This document shows, in pieces, positions 11,218 through 22,807 of a DNA stretch of 64,000 bases (position 1 is the stretch's first letter; every line of letters starts with the position of its first letter). The stretch comes from Azorinus chamasolen (lineage: Eukaryota > Mollusca > Bivalvia > Cardiida > Solecurtidae): contig OY755240.1 of assembly GCA_963576725.1 (NCBI GenBank), positions 34,576,163 to 34,640,162 on the forward strand. Reading direction: 5' to 3'. The notes beneath the pieces are model-generated. The model saw nothing but the letters and a program-made list of their open reading frames with translations. It did no database searches and was not told the origin of the DNA. Made by a program: the position numbers and the translations under genes.

Positions 11218-11764
11218 TCAATTGATGCCCTCTCTGGCGATTGCTATCTGCACGTACCGTCACTGTTTGCAAGACCTCGAAGACATGTTTTGCTGTCACA
11301 AAATTCAGTATTAAAGATTATTCTGCTCATATCTTCAAAAAAATTGCATAACCAATGACTGCAGAATCAAAGTAAGGAGGGGTTGTTTCAAACTTGTTTG
11401 TATTAAAAAAAATGAGAAAAATGAACGATTGCTACGGAAACCAACAGCAGCCTGTCCGACAGTCCCCGGAATACATCGTCTATATGTACCACTGGAACTC
11501 ATTTCAACGTACATATAGGTAAACTATTACACGGTCACTTTCGATAGGTCACATGTATCAGCCATTGGTGTGAGATCCTATTTAATATTCATAGTGTTTT
11601 CCTAGATCGATATTGAGTCAGGCGAAGCTTTGCCGAACGTGTACGAGATTTTCCGTCTTAAAAAGAAGGCGGTATTCTAAGGATTTTGATTAAGATGTCG
11701 TTAATAGATTTATTTGAAAATGTAAAATTGGTCGTAAGCATTATTAAGATAATAGATAAGCGCG
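11218..11764. other. No gene or clear repeat seen
   Basis: AT-rich, with several short A-tracts. No splice-bounded open frame or tandem structure. Confidence 0.4.
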
Positions 11765-11875
11765 ACCTAACTCGCATTTGAAAACAGCTTGGATCCAGAT
11801 AAGACACTGAGTGACTCGGCTTCTCACCAGGGTGCACTCTGTTTAACACACGGTCAATAGTTTCTCAAACGCTTG
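11765..11875. mobile_element. B-type hairpin
   Basis: CTCGCATTTGAAAACAGCTT, hairpin GACACTGAGTGACTCGGCTTC, then CTGTTTAACACACGGTCAAT and AGTTTCTCAAACGC. The last two blocks recur in the same order at 36240 and 41628. Confidence 0.65.
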
Positions 11876-11915
11876 TACGAACCAGTAGTAAGTAGCACAT
11901 GCAGCAGGTTAGAGC

Positions 11916-12279
11916 TACAGTGCTCCCTCCCTACAACGGCCCTCTCAATAACGAGTCCCTCCTTACAACAACGCATGTCACTGTTTCCGAAACAACAAGG
12001 CTCTAGAAACAACTTTTCCAATCGTATTTTCTTTATGCCTCCATCAAACCCTATGTTGTGACCACTCTTTAGAATCGTCACTTTGTAACGATTTAAAGAG
12101 TGGTCACAACATAGGGTTTGATAGAGGCATAACGGTTTTAATTATCGAAATACACCTTATCTAGGGATCTGCAAACAAGCTAATTATGTTTGATTTTTCC
12201 TCCTTATAACAACTCCCTCTGAACAACACATACAATCTTCGTATCCCAAAGGGTGTCGTTGTAGAGAGGGAGCACTGTA
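11916..12279. mobile_element. G-type MITE with internal F hairpin
   Basis: TA-CAGTGCTCCCTCCCTACAA at the left and GTTGTAGAGAGGGAGCACTG-TA at the right are inverted repeats on a TA target. Inside, 12033-12131 is a ~40-bp-arm hairpin (CAAACCCTATGTTGTGACCA paired with its complement, tip CACTTTGTAACG). 364 bp; Tc1/mariner-pogo class inferred. Confidence 0.75.
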
Positions 12280-12369
12280 TACACAAATTCAGTACGATAA
12301 GGGTTAATAGCCAAACACAGTATGGTTTACGCGAAGAATAGGCCGACGCTACATAACTTTGATACACGG

Positions 12370-12589
12370 TACAGCGGACCATATACAACAGCACCCCTAT
12401 AAAGTGACCAGCACCCCTATAAAGTGACCACTGAACAAATAAATCCATTAGGCAGCTTTAAAAGTAGAGGACTGTTTAATACAGGACGAAAGTAATACAG
12501 AAAACGTTTGTCCTGTTTTGTACTACAGCCTGCCTGTTGGGTATAAATTGGATAATGTGTTAGTGGTCGCATCAGGGGGCGTTACTGTA
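12370..12589. mobile_element. C-type MITE, diverged
   Basis: TACAGCGGACCATATACAAC on the left and GGGGGCGTTACTGTA on the right. An internal direct duplication (CCAGCACCCCTATAAAGTGA twice, 12390-12432) lies by the left end. The hairpin has AATACAGGACGAAAGTAATA and an eroded tip. Confidence 0.6.
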
Positions 12590-12683
12590 CATTCTGTATA
12601 TTCAAACGGTGGACAAAAGCAAAATATGCATTCATATAAAATTCTCTGTCAAGTTACACAGTCCGAAAACATGGTTTTATAGT

Positions 12684-12972
12684 TACAGGGCTTTCCCCAG
12701 GCATTTAAGGCATGTCGCAACATGCCTTTATGTCAAAATATTTTTTGCAACATGTCTTAAGTTTCAAAGGACTTTTATAAATACTACATTTGAGTTACTT
12801 TAAATGCCCAAATTCATAATTACTATAAAAATATGTGTTGTTTATTATCACATGTGTATGAAAACCATTTCAATTTGATAAGATAATGCCTATTTATGGA
12901 TAAATAGTTGTATTTGTTATATTAAAACTAGATTCACGCGTCAGATGCAACATGCCATGGGGAAACCCTGTA
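12684..12972. mobile_element. H-type MITE (hAT-like ends)
   Basis: CAGGGCTTTCCCCAGGCAT at the left and ATGCCATGGGGAAACCCTG at the right form inverted repeats. TAGTTA lies directly outside both ends, a visible target duplication. CAGGG ends suggest hAT, though hAT usually duplicates 8 bp; starting two bases inward gives TAGTTACA on both sides. Confidence 0.65.
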
Positions 12973-13084
12973 GTTACATTTCATAATTAGGAAGGCATGA
13001 ATGAACTGGCTAAAAACGAACTAATAATTTCTTAGACTTTATTTTCGTCCATTATTTTTATTACACCTTTGTATGAAGTGATAA

Positions 13085-13330
13085 TTATGAGCTATTGTGA
13101 GAGTGCATGCTGTGTCCATCATCCGTCACCTTACGCCAGTCGTCAACAATTACATCTCTTCTGGCTGTAACAGCCGGACCAGTTCTGGCCGAAATTCATA
13201 GAAATAATCCTCTGAAACCGCCGGGCGGATTTCCATATCATTTTGCAGGAATGTTTGCAATGTCATTCGAACTTCTCTTGTTCGTTCAAAATCAAGACCT
13301 AAAAGGACGGGACTAACTCTCTTTATATGG
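13085..13330 (+). mobile_element. Pearl-like fragment (tentative)
   Basis: GAGCTATTGTGAGAGTGCAT, then GTCCATCATCCGTCACC, then GTCGTCAACAATTACATCT. This follows the order of the head of the element at 19228, but is eroded. The frames across it are not convincing genes. Confidence 0.35.
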
Positions 13331-14335
13331 TTATGATTGAGAAAATTAAAAGAAAGTATGGTCCTCTTAAACCACTGGGTATACATGGTTTGCCAAGGGT
13401 AAGGTGTTTCTTACATGGTTATTGAGAATATTTAAAAAGGAGATATTCTCATCTGAAATCACTGGGCAGATTTCCTTACATGATGTTGGTGAATGTTTAA
13501 AGAACATTTTATATATTCTGAACCCGGGGTCTAGAGTTTAGTAAATTTTTGTAGAAAGGTGCTTATGTGACTCTCTTCCAAAACGTTTAAGTCGTTGTGA
13601 TTTGTTTAAAAGCATGTCGTCACGCAGTGGGCTAAATATCAAATGCTCAAAGCACGGAAGGTTCATTCGATATTTTGTCACGCAAAGTTGTATTTCTTTA
13701 GTAAAACTTAAACGTGCGGTTTTCAGTGAAACAGCTCATTTATTGATTTTTAAAGATAATTTGCCGTTTTAAAGTTATAATCTTCACTTGCAACGCGTTT
13801 TAAAAATGCATAATTTTGCATAAATCATTTGTTTATAAGCTGAAAAGAAGTATATCTCAAGAGTCAAGAAAAGCATTCGAATAAACGCTAAGGAAGACAA
13901 AACTTGCATGTGTTTGATATCGAAGATTCTATGTTATTGTATTAGTATTTATTCAGTTTGCATTTTAGTTTCGAAACGGTTCGACATAGGCCGATGACAT
14001 TTTGTTGCACAACAAAAAATAAACGTAACTATCGACGTAAACGGTTTATTTTGTATCACAGGGTCATTTTTAAATAAAAGCTTCATGATAATGATTGAAC
14101 ATAACACATACCAAGTTTTATGATAGTATTGAAAATGTTATTGTTGGGACTATCACTTAAAATACATATTCTAATTCAGTAACGCCATTCTGAATTCATA
14201 CAGTGATAGTATGATACGATTTGCTTGGGTGCACTGACAAGGGACACTATGCAGTGTTACTCTCAGTTAATATTGTGCGAGTTGTATTTCATTATTGATC
14301 TCTATTTCTGCGGACGTATGCTTGGTTACTAATTC
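13331..14335. other. No gene seen
   Basis: AT-rich. A small palindrome TTTTGTTGCACAACAAAA lies at 14001-14018. No exon or tandem repeat supported. Confidence 0.4.
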
Positions 14336-14336
14336 G

Positions 14337-14410
14337 TATAGTTTGGATTCAGGTTCAAGACGCCGAGTAGCTCAACGTCTCTTCAGGGTCAAAACTGTTT
14401 GACACCCATT
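14337..14410. mobile_element. B-type hairpin
   Basis: TAGTTTGGATTCAGGTTCAA, GACGCCGAGTAGCTCAACGTC, then GGGTCAAAACTGTTTGACAC. Confidence 0.6.
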
Positions 14411-14539
14411 TTGGTGGATAAACTGGTTATAACTTCAATTTTGAAAATTTAGTGGATGAAAAATTGTGTAAAATAATTTTCTCAGCAGGCTAAATATTAA
14501 TCCATATATAGCAAGTGTCCCTAAAATGGAGAGCATAAA

Positions 14540-14600
14540 CCCATATCTTAGGGCCCATAACGGAACCTTCTGATCAGGGTCTAAACTGTTTGTATCACTT
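14540..14600. mobile_element. A-type half hairpin
   Basis: CCTTCTGATCAGGGTCTAAA plus CTGTTTG is the right arm of A. The left arm is missing. Confidence 0.45.
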
Positions 14601-15271
14601 ATTTTCCAAGGGACACGTCGTCGGCAACATATTTGTTGCAGTTTTAATACATAGTTTGGAAAATATACTTTGAAAATGCGACGGAACGGTTAAGATATAT
14701 ATCTCTTAGTAAAGATCTTTCATTTTAAGACGTTTCGATTCAATGGTATTTAGAAGTTCATACAATCTCTTCAAACCTTTCGTTGTAATTTGAATACTTC
14801 CTAGGGTGAAAATAACTGTGTTGAACTTCGAAAAATGTTCAACAAAAGTTTTATAATTGCAAATCTGTGTATTAAATTTGTCTTTAGGAATGGATTTAGA
14901 AATTTGACCCTGAAAAGTGCACATTATGTGTGGTATCAATATTCATTCGATTGAAGTGTCAATATGGATTACCGATATCTGAATTTTGAATGAGCCTGGT
15001 TTAGTGTCAGTATCGATCTATTGATTCGGGTTAATGTGGCAAGGATCAACTAAATGCATATTTAATTTCTAAAACTTTCAAACTTGAGAAATCAGTTGAG
15101 ATTACCCGAAGTATAGTCTGAATCGCAGCTAAGTAATAATTTATATGGAAAAATCTGTTTCAAAGCTATATCTTTGTTGTTGTTTTTTTGTATAAAATAT
15201 TTTGCATAAAATGCTGTCTGCTTTAAGTACCAGAGTGGACTTCCCTTCATTTTTTCTTTTACGCCTAAGTG
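14601..15271. other. No gene seen
   Basis: A 77-aa minus-strand frame (14706-14939) has no domain, splice or composition signal separating it from background. Otherwise featureless. Confidence 0.4.
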
Positions 15272-15352
15272 TACATGGTGGATCAAACAGTGTGGGTCCA
15301 CATGGGACACAGAGTTACTCGGCATCTCATCTGGATCCAAACTGTGTGAATA
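15272..15352. mobile_element. B-type hairpin
   Basis: GGATCAAACAGTGTGGGTCC, tip AGAGTTACTCGGCATCTC, then CTGGATCCAAACTGTGTG. Confidence 0.6.
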
Positions 15353-15854
15353 TTCACCTATTGCACAAGCCAATTAGTCGCTTGCCGGTGACTTCGGTGG
15401 AGAAGGAATTTAGGTTGTGTTTCTAATAACCGACAGTTAACATGATTTTTTTTAATAACTGGGTTTATTCAAAGGGAGAGCATTTTGTGTGTTTTATTCA
15501 TTGTTCAGGGGAAATAAATTTTGTAGGTTAGTGTGCCATCAGCGCGTTCGTGTACCTGTAGCTATTGTTATACAGTGTACACTTGTTGTTAAGCGACGAC
15601 ATATTCAAACAAACGAAACAAGAGTCTTAATAATCAGCTGGCTGCTTATCACTTTGCCTTATATAAACGCATTTTCACCCCCTTACAAACAGAGTAGAGG
15701 CGTCTAAGTAGGGTCTGAGATGTGTGTGTTTAACTGTTTATGAACTTATAGAGATCTGATCTTTTACCTTTTGTTTAAGCCAACCTTTCATATTAAAACA
15801 TTTATCTTATAAGAGAAGTTAATGAATATCCACGAAGCGTGCAATTCAAACATA
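15353..15854. other. No gene seen
   Basis: Two short forward frames (15202-15426 and 15489-15707) have no recognisable domain. No repeat structure beyond the adjacent hairpins. Confidence 0.4.
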
Positions 15855-15935
15855 AATATCAAGACAGACGCAATGCAGACTTTTCTTAAAGGAACTTTGT
15901 GTGTTACTTTCGTGCTGAATTAAGCTATCACATGT
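15855..15935. mobile_element. C-type hairpin remnant
   Basis: GACGCAATGCAGACTTTTCT, tip AAAGGAACTTTGTGTG, then GCTGAATTAAGCTATCAC. TIRs are lost. Confidence 0.45.
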
Positions 15936-16133
15936 CTGACGGATGTGTAATAAGGCTTGTTTCAATTATCTCACTGCAAATGGCGAATATATGAGTACGT
16001 TTGCTAACCATTTCATACCAGATGTAACTCCTTTGGGTGCCGGATCAGCAGGGTTTGCTTTGTTTGCTTATATAGGATATCATAGATCAGGTTCTATACT
16101 GGTGCTAACAGCAGCGTTTTCATTTGTTTCAGA

Positions 16134-16343
16134 TACAGTAGAACCTCTCCTAAGCAGCCATTTATTTACTGAGCATAGGAATCTTAAAATGCACGTGGTT
16201 ACATAATGCAGACTACAATTAATGCAGAAAGTTCCTACAGGAGCTTTCTGTATTATCTTTTGACCTGCATTAAGCTACCACCTGCATTACAGACCCATAA
16301 TTAGACCTCGTTTTGATGGCCACTTAATGCAGGTTTTACTGTA
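16134..16343. mobile_element. C-type MITE, complete
   Basis: TA-CAGTAGAACCTCTCCTAAGC to AATGCAGGTTTTACTG-TA, 210 bp. The hairpin tip AAAGTTCCTACAGGAGCTTT is flanked by TTAATGCAG arms. Among the better-preserved copies. Confidence 0.8.
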
Positions 16344-16491
16344 GCACTATAACAGTAATGGAATGTGCTTGAAAGGAAGAAACAGACAAGATTATGTGAT
16401 TAGAGATTTCCAGCAGACGACACTCTTGCGGACAAAGACTTCTTAGAGAGATATAATGACATTTTTAGCTTCGAGGTCGTCACGATCCGTG

Positions 16492-16693
16492 TACAGTGAC
16501 ACCTCTCTATGGCGAACATAAAAAAAATAAGTCTATAATTCTAGGCCTTAAGGGAGATAGTAGTTTAATGCAGACCTTAAGTTTTTGTAGAATGTTCCTA
16601 TAGGAACTTTTGTGTTATTTATATAAGCAGCCGTCCAGTTTTGTTTAGAACATCAATGTTTATTTATTAAGTGATTGCTATGTTTGAGGTTCT
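16492..16693. mobile_element. C-type MITE
   Basis: Left CAGTGACACCTCTCTATGG; right TTTGAGGTTCTGTTG. The hairpin centre is ATGTTCCTATAGGAACTTTT. Confidence 0.6.
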
Positions 16694-16697
16694 GTTG

Positions 16698-16771
16698 ATT
16701 GTTGTACAATAGAGTCTCGTCAAAGCTACCACTGATTGTTGTACAATAGAGTCTCGTCAAAGCTACCACAT
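16698..16771. repeat. 37-bp tandem duplication
   Basis: GATTGTTGTACAATAGAGTC followed by TCGTCAAAGCTACCACT occurs twice head to tail with no visible mismatch, so it is recent. Confidence 0.85.
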
Positions 16772-16796
16772 AATTCACAAGCATATGGGTTCCTAT

Positions 16797-16946
16797 AAAG
16801 CAGGTGCCTGCTTAATGCAGGGCAAGTGTAATGCCGAAAGCTCCTGTATGAAATTTCTGCACAATTTTTCCTGCACTGATCTACCTACTCTTTTAATAAT
16901 CCAGATTTAGACTTCTTTTGAGTGATCGTATTAGAGAAACTTTTCT
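16797..16946. mobile_element. C-type MITE, right portion
   Basis: CAGGTGCCTGCTTAATGCAG, GAAAGCTCCTGTATG, and right end TTAGAGAAACTTTTCTGTA, which runs directly into the 32-bp array. The left TIR is absent. Confidence 0.6.
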
Positions 16947-19065
16947 GTACCATATACAATAACACCACTCCAAACCGTGAACCATATACAATAACACCCC
17001 TCCAAACCGTGAACCATATACAATAACACCCCTCCAAACCGTGTACCATATACAGTTACACCCCTCCAAACCGTGAACCATATACAATAACACCCCTCCA
17101 AACCGTGTACCATATACAATAACACCCCTCCAAACCGTGAACCATATACAATAACACCCATCCAAACCGTGAACCATATACAATAACACCCCTCCAAACC
17201 GTGTACCATATACAATAACACCCCTCCAAACCGTGAACCATATAGAATAACACCCCTCCAAACCGTGAACCATATACAATAACACCCCTCCAGACCGTGT
17301 GCCATATACAATAACACCCCTCCAAACCGTGTACCATATACAATAACACCCCTCCGAACCGTGTAGGCGTGTACCATATACAGTTACACCCCTCCAAACC
17401 GTGTACCATATAAAATAACACCCCTCCAAACCGTGAACCATATACAATAACACCCCTCCAAACCGTGAACCATATACAATAACACCCCTCCAAACCGTGA
17501 ACCATATACAATAACACCCCTCCAAACCGTGTACCATATACAGTTACACCCCTCCAAACCGTGAACCATATACAATAACACCCCTCCAAACCATGAACCG
17601 TATACAATAACACCCCTCCAAACCGTGAACCATATACAATAACACCCCTCCAAACCGTGAACCATATACAATAACACCCCTCCAAACCGTGTACCATATA
17701 CAGTTACACCCCTCCAAACCGTGAACCATATACAATAACACCCCTCCAAACCGTGAACCGTATACAATAACACCTCTCCAAACCGTGTACCATATACAGT
17801 TACACCCCTCCAAACCGTGAACCGTATACAATAACACCCCTCCAAACCGTGAACCGCATACAATAACACCCCTCCAAACCGTGTACCATATACAGTTACA
17901 CCCCTCCAAACCGTGTACCATATACAGTTACACCCCTCCAAACCGTGAACCATATACAATAACACCCCTCCAAACCGTGTACCATATACAGTTACACCCC
18001 TCCAAACCGTGTACCATATACAATAACACCCCTCCAAACCGTGTACCATATACAGTTACACCCCTCCAAATCATGTACCATATACAATAACACCCCTCCA
18101 AACCGTGTACCATATACAGTTACACCCCTCCAAACCATGTACCATATACAGTTACACCCCTCCAAATCATGTACCATATACAATAACACCCCTCCAAACC
18201 GTGTACCATATACAGTTACACCCCTCCAAACCGTGTACCATATACAATAACACCCCTCCAAACCGTGTACGATATACAGTTACATCCCTCCAAACCATGT
18301 ACCATATACAGTAACACCCCTCCAAACAGTGTACAATATACAGCTATACCCATCCAAACCGTGTACCTTGTGCAGTAACACCCCTCCAAACAGTGTACAA
18401 TATACAGTTGCACCACTCGAAACCGTGTAACATATACAGTAACACCCCTCCAAACCGTGTACCATACACCCCTCCAAACCGTGTACCATATACAGTTACA
18501 CCCCTCCAAACAGTGTACAATATACAGTTACATCCATCCAAACCGTGTACCATATACAATAACACCCCTCCAAACAGTGTACAATATACAGTTACACCCC
18601 TCCAAACAGTGTACAATATACAGTTACACCCCTCCAAACCGTGTACCATATACAGTTACACCCCTCCAAACCGTGTACCACATACAGTTACACCCCTCCA
18701 AACCGTGAACCATATACAGTAACACCCCTCCAAACCGTGTAACATATACAGTAACACTCCTCCAAACCGTGTACCATATACAATAACACCCCTCCAAACA
18801 GTGTACCATATACAGTAACACCCCTCCAAACCGTGTACCATATACAGTAACACCCCTCCAAACAGTGTAACATATACAGTAACACCCCTCCAAACAGTGT
18901 AACATATACAGTAACACCCCTCCAATCCGTGCACCATAAATATTATACAGTAACACCACTCAAAACCGTGTAACATATAAAGTAACACCCCTCCAACCCT
19001 TTTACGATATACAGTTACACCCCTCCAAACAGTGAACCATATACAGTTACACCACTCCAAACCGG
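16947..19065. repeat. 32-bp satellite made of a C-MITE terminal repeat, ~66 units
   Basis: Unit CCATATACARTAACACCCCT plus CCAAACCGTGWA. It contains TACAGTAACACCCCTCCAAACCG, the 5' TIR of C (compare TACAGTAAAATCCCTCTAAA at 24567). The last unit is the real left end of the C copy starting at 19042, and the left flank is a C 3' end. Variant units (ARTA/AGTTA, GTGAA/GTGTA) are interleaved. Many open frames are artefacts. Confidence 0.95.
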
Positions 19066-20912
19066 ACGTTAAATTTGGCATAGATATCGGTCTTGAAAAC
19101 AGGTGACAGCTTAATGCAGGGTGAAAGTCATACAGGAAGTTCGACTAGGAGCTTTCTGCACGACCTTCAACTTGCATTAAGCAGCCACCTGCTTAAAACT
19201 ATCTAAGTTCTTCTGTACTAGATTTTTAGCTCACCAGAGCACAAAGTGCTCAGGGTGAGCTTTTGTGATCGCCAGATGTCCGTCGTCCGTCGTCGTGCGG
19301 TGTGCGTCGTGCGTCGTCCGTCGTCGGGCGTCAACAATTTGAACCTTTAAAAATCTTCTCCTCTGAATCTACAGGGTTCTCAGCTTTCATCTTTGGTACA
19401 TAGCATCACCTATAGGTCCTCTACAAAAGTTATATAAATTATGCCCCTGGGGTCAAAATTGGCCCCGCCCCAGGGGTGGGAAGTTTTCAATAGAAACATA
19501 TAATAAAACTTTGAAAATCTTCTCCTCTGAAACCAGAAGGTTATTAGCTTTCATATTTGGCACATAGCATCATGTTCAGGTCTTCTACAAAAGTTATATA
19601 AATTATGCCCCTGGGGTCAAAATTGGGGCCGCCCCAGGGGTGGGCAGTTTTCAATAGAAACAAATAATGAAATCTTTGAAAATCTTCTCCTCTGAAACTG
19701 AAAGGCTCTCATCTTTCATATTTGGTACAGAGCAGCATATTCAGGTCCTCGACAAAAGTTATATAAATTAAGGCCCTGGGGTCAAAATTGGCCCCGCCCC
19801 AGGGGTGGGCAGTTTCCAATGGAAATATATAGTGAAAACTTTGAAAATCTTCTTCTCTGAAACTAGAAGGTTCTCAGCTTTCATATTTGGCACATAGCAT
19901 CATGTTCAGGTCCTCTACAAAAGTTATATAAATTATGGCCCTGGGGTTAAAATTAGCCCCGCCCCAGGGGTTGGCAGTTTTCAATGGAAACAAATAGTGA
20001 AATCTTTGAAAATCTTCTCCTCTGAAACTGGAAGGCGCTTAGCTTTCATATTTGGCACAGATCATCATGTTCAGGTCCTCTACAAAAGTTATATAAATTA
20101 TGCCCCTGGGGTCAAAATTGGGGCCGCCCCAGGGGTGGGAAGTTTTCAATAGAAACATATAGTAAACCTTTGAAAATCTTCTCCTTTGAAATCAGACGTT
20201 TCTCAGCTTTCATATTTGGCACATAGCATCATGTTCAGGTCCTCTACAAAAGTTATATAAATTATGCCCCTGGGGTCAAAATTGGCCCCGCCCCAGGGAT
20301 GGGCAGTTTTCAATAGAAACAAATAGTGAAATCTTTGAAAATCTTCTCCTCTGAAACTGGAAGGCGCTCAGCTTTCATATTTGGCACAGAGCATCATGTT
20401 CAGGTCCTCTACAAAAGTTATATTAATTATTGCCCTGGGGTCAAAATTGGCCCCGCCCCAGGGGTGGGCAGTTTTCAATGGAAACAAATAGTGAAAACTT
20501 TGAAAATCTTCTTCTCTGAATCTGGAAAGTTCTTAGCTTTCATATTTGGCACATAGCATCATGTATAGGTCCTCTACAAAAGTTATATGAATTATGGCCC
20601 TGGGGTCAAAATTGGCCCCGCCCCAGGGGTGGGTAGTTTTCAGCAGAAACATATAGAGAAAACTTTGAAAATCTTCTCCTCTGAAACTGAAAGGTTCTCA
20701 GCTTTAATATTTGGCTCATAGCATCATGTTCAAGTCCTCTACAAAAGTTATATAAATTACGCCCCTGGGGTCAAAATTGGCCTGCCCCAGGGCCGGCTAG
20801 TTTTCTATAGAAACATATAGTGAAAACCTTAAAATCTTCTCCTCTGATTGTCTGGTGATCGCTTCAGGGCCATTCTGGCCCTCTTGTTTCGGTTTAGAGG
20901 GGTTTTACCGTA
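19042..20912. mobile_element. C-type MITE interrupted by a pearl-like element
   Basis: TA-CAGTTACACCACTCCAAACC starts it; the hairpin lies at 19101-19192 (AACAGGTGACAGCTTAATGC...GCAGCCACCTG). The right end CGGTTTAGAGGGGTTTTACCG-TA appears only at 20890 because 1.66 kb was inserted in its right arm. Confidence 0.75.
19228..20886 (+). mobile_element. Pearl/HINE-like (Helitron-related) non-autonomous element
   Basis: Head hairpin AGCTCACCAGAGC...AGTGCTCAGGGTGAGCT; GTCCGTCGTCCGTCGTCG-type microsatellite to 19330; then nine units of a 165-bp repeat (CTGGGGTCAAAATTGG at 19447, 19611, 19776, 19941, 20106, 20270, 20435, 20600, 20765). The tail hairpin AGGGCCA/TGGCCCT (20866-20882) is followed by CTTG. 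The host C element defines both boundaries, at T-rich DNA. No coding capacity. Confidence 0.75.
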
Positions 20913-20984
20913 TAAAGAACGTTTCTCTGTAGTCCAGAATCAATATTTTATTTTCATTGATCCTGCTAAGCTCGACCTGGTCAG

Positions 20985-21160
20985 CATTTGAAACAACTTG
21001 GAGCCACATGAGTCAATGGTCACTTGGGGTCACATGAGACAAGGGTCACTTGGGGTCACATGAGACAAGGGTCACTTGGGGTCACATGAGACAAGAGTCA
21101 CTTGGAGCCACATGAGACAAGGGTCACTTGGGGTCTCATCAGGGCCCAGTCTGTTTGACA
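20985..21160. mobile_element. B-type hairpin expanded as a 26-bp array
   Basis: The left arm CATTTGAAACAACTTGGAGC and right arm GTCTCATCAGGGCCCAGTCT belong to B. Between them GGTCACATGAGACAAGGGTC plus ACTTGG repeats about five times (21005, 21031, 21057 and on). Confidence 0.8.
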
Positions 21161-21407
21161 CACATTCCTTATGTTTTCCAAAGCTTGAACGAATCTGAAG
21201 TAATTATAACATGCAACTCATGGTAGTATTTAGCACACTTCTGTTTGAGTTCAACACGACAAGGGCTAAGGTGTGTATGTCCTGTGTCTGACTAGATGTG
21301 GGAGGACGCGTTGTAATGGTTGTCAGGAAGACACAACAACAACAACTGTTGTCATACTTTACATAGAGCAACAGATAATCGTGCGCACCCAAGTACTAAA
21401 ATAGTTA

Positions 21408-21885
21408 TTTCTCCACCAAACCCTATGTTGTAACCACTCTATGGAATCGTCTCTTTCAGACTATAGAGTGGTCACAACATAGGATTTGGTAGTATAAACA
21501 TATTTTATTTCATATATCATTTCATGAAAAAGGGTCTGGCCACAAGTTCGACCAACATTAGTTACGGTCCTTCCCCATACAGCATTCTACAATAAATGTA
21601 TCACATGACACGGAACACGTGAGACTGAAATAGTGTATCAACTAGTCTCAACCCTCTACCTCTGATATAATTATACTCTACTTTGAAATAAGAATGTAAT
21701 AATTATAAAGGTACATGAAACGAAGGATTTTTATTTATCCTGAAACAAACTGGAAATGCAGTACTTATTCTATAAGTAAATAAGTAAACTTAGTAGATCA
21801 TGACCGGCCGGCTCCCACAGGAGCCTTTCTCATGAAATGATATATGAAATAAAATAGGTTTATACTATAGGATTTGGTGGAGAAA
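21408..21885. mobile_element. Large inverted-repeat element with F hairpin
   Basis: Outer repeats TTTCTCCACCAAACCCTAT and ATAGGATTTGGTGGAGAAA. Inside, 21415-21490 is an F hairpin (CCAAACCCTATGTTGTAACC paired with its complement). A second inverted pair TTTCATATATCATTTCATGA / TCATGAAATGATATATGAAA lies at ~21509 and ~21828. Three nested dyads; class unknown. Confidence 0.65.
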
Positions 21886-21949
21886 GAAAGATTTTCTTGA
21901 AAATAATTAAATTTACGCATCTTATCTGGACCTCTGTTTACCCTTTACT

Positions 21950-22165
21950 CCATGGATACTTGCCCATTTGCTCACACGAGCCCATATATGGGACGTAGGC
22001 AAACAGCGTAATGCGGCGTCTGATCAGAGTCTACACTGTTTGCTGATAGGAATTTCAATATAAAACAAAACGAAATTGAAAATTTAGGTCAGGCACCCCT
22101 TAGATAAAAAATGGACTAATCCAATATATAAACATGGAAGAATCCACTGGGAGCAAATGGGTTAA
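21950..22165 (+). mobile_element. A-type MITE, variant
   Basis: TTTACTCCATGGATACTTGC at the left; hairpin remnant GGCAAACAGCGTAATGCGGC...GTCTGATCAGAGTCTACACT; right end GAGCAAATGGGTTAA. The body differs from typical A and resembles that near 14500. Confidence 0.5.
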
Positions 22166-22486
22166 TGTAAGAATTGCATCACGAGTAGTAATTAGATGAA
22201 TTCTTATAATGGCATATAGACACTTGCTTGTTCGCTATGGCAGACACAGCTAGAGGATCAGGGCGTTATTATTTCGTAAGCGAACAGGGTGGACATTGAT
22301 CAGAGAGCTCATGTAGGTATTTGTCTACACTATTTTCAAATGTGTTAAAAGGTCTCTGTATGACATAAAGGTTTAACCCCGGGCAAATACTTCGTTCTTT
22401 AATCTTTAAATTGCTGAGTTAAAATTACCCGTCGGAAGAAAATGTCTTCTACATCAATTCTAAAATAACGATTTTCTCCATTAAAA
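22166..22486. other. Degraded A-like segment, otherwise unrecognised
   Basis: 22285-22345 reads AGCGAACAGGGTGGACATTG then GTCTACACTATTTTCAAATG, an eroded A hairpin. Nothing else supported. Confidence 0.35.
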
Positions 22487-22540
22487 CCACCAAGTATGTC
22501 GGCTTCTAATTTGGATCCAAACTGTTTACAAAGGACATCA
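22487..22540. mobile_element. B-type half hairpin
   Basis: GTCGGCTTCTAATTTGGATC then CAAACTGTTTAC. Confidence 0.45.
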
Positions 22541-22807
22541 CATAATCCGCCTACAGCATGCTAAATATAATGGATCAATGACTGGCTCTGTACTTATGAA
22601 TACTGGAAAACCTCTCTTAAAGACATTCCCTTGGCCGGCTTGGGTCTTTACAGCTAACCTGTGAAAAAGCATGCGGCACATGGTAAGAGCTATAGCAGTC
22701 TACCTGTCAAGAACCACTGGAGCGTTCCATGTGAGGCCCGTCTCTTACATTTGATGATTTGGAAATGATTAGATTGTCACTAATGCAGTATATGTTTTTA
22801 TTTTTTA

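Noticed and set aside
15943..16206. 87-residue forward frame with hydrophobic centre
   Set aside because: The C-terminal third is the start of a C MITE; no independent support.
16893..19081. Many minus-strand frames with repeated MVHGLEGCYCIW
   Set aside because: They are translations of the 32-bp TIR-derived satellite.
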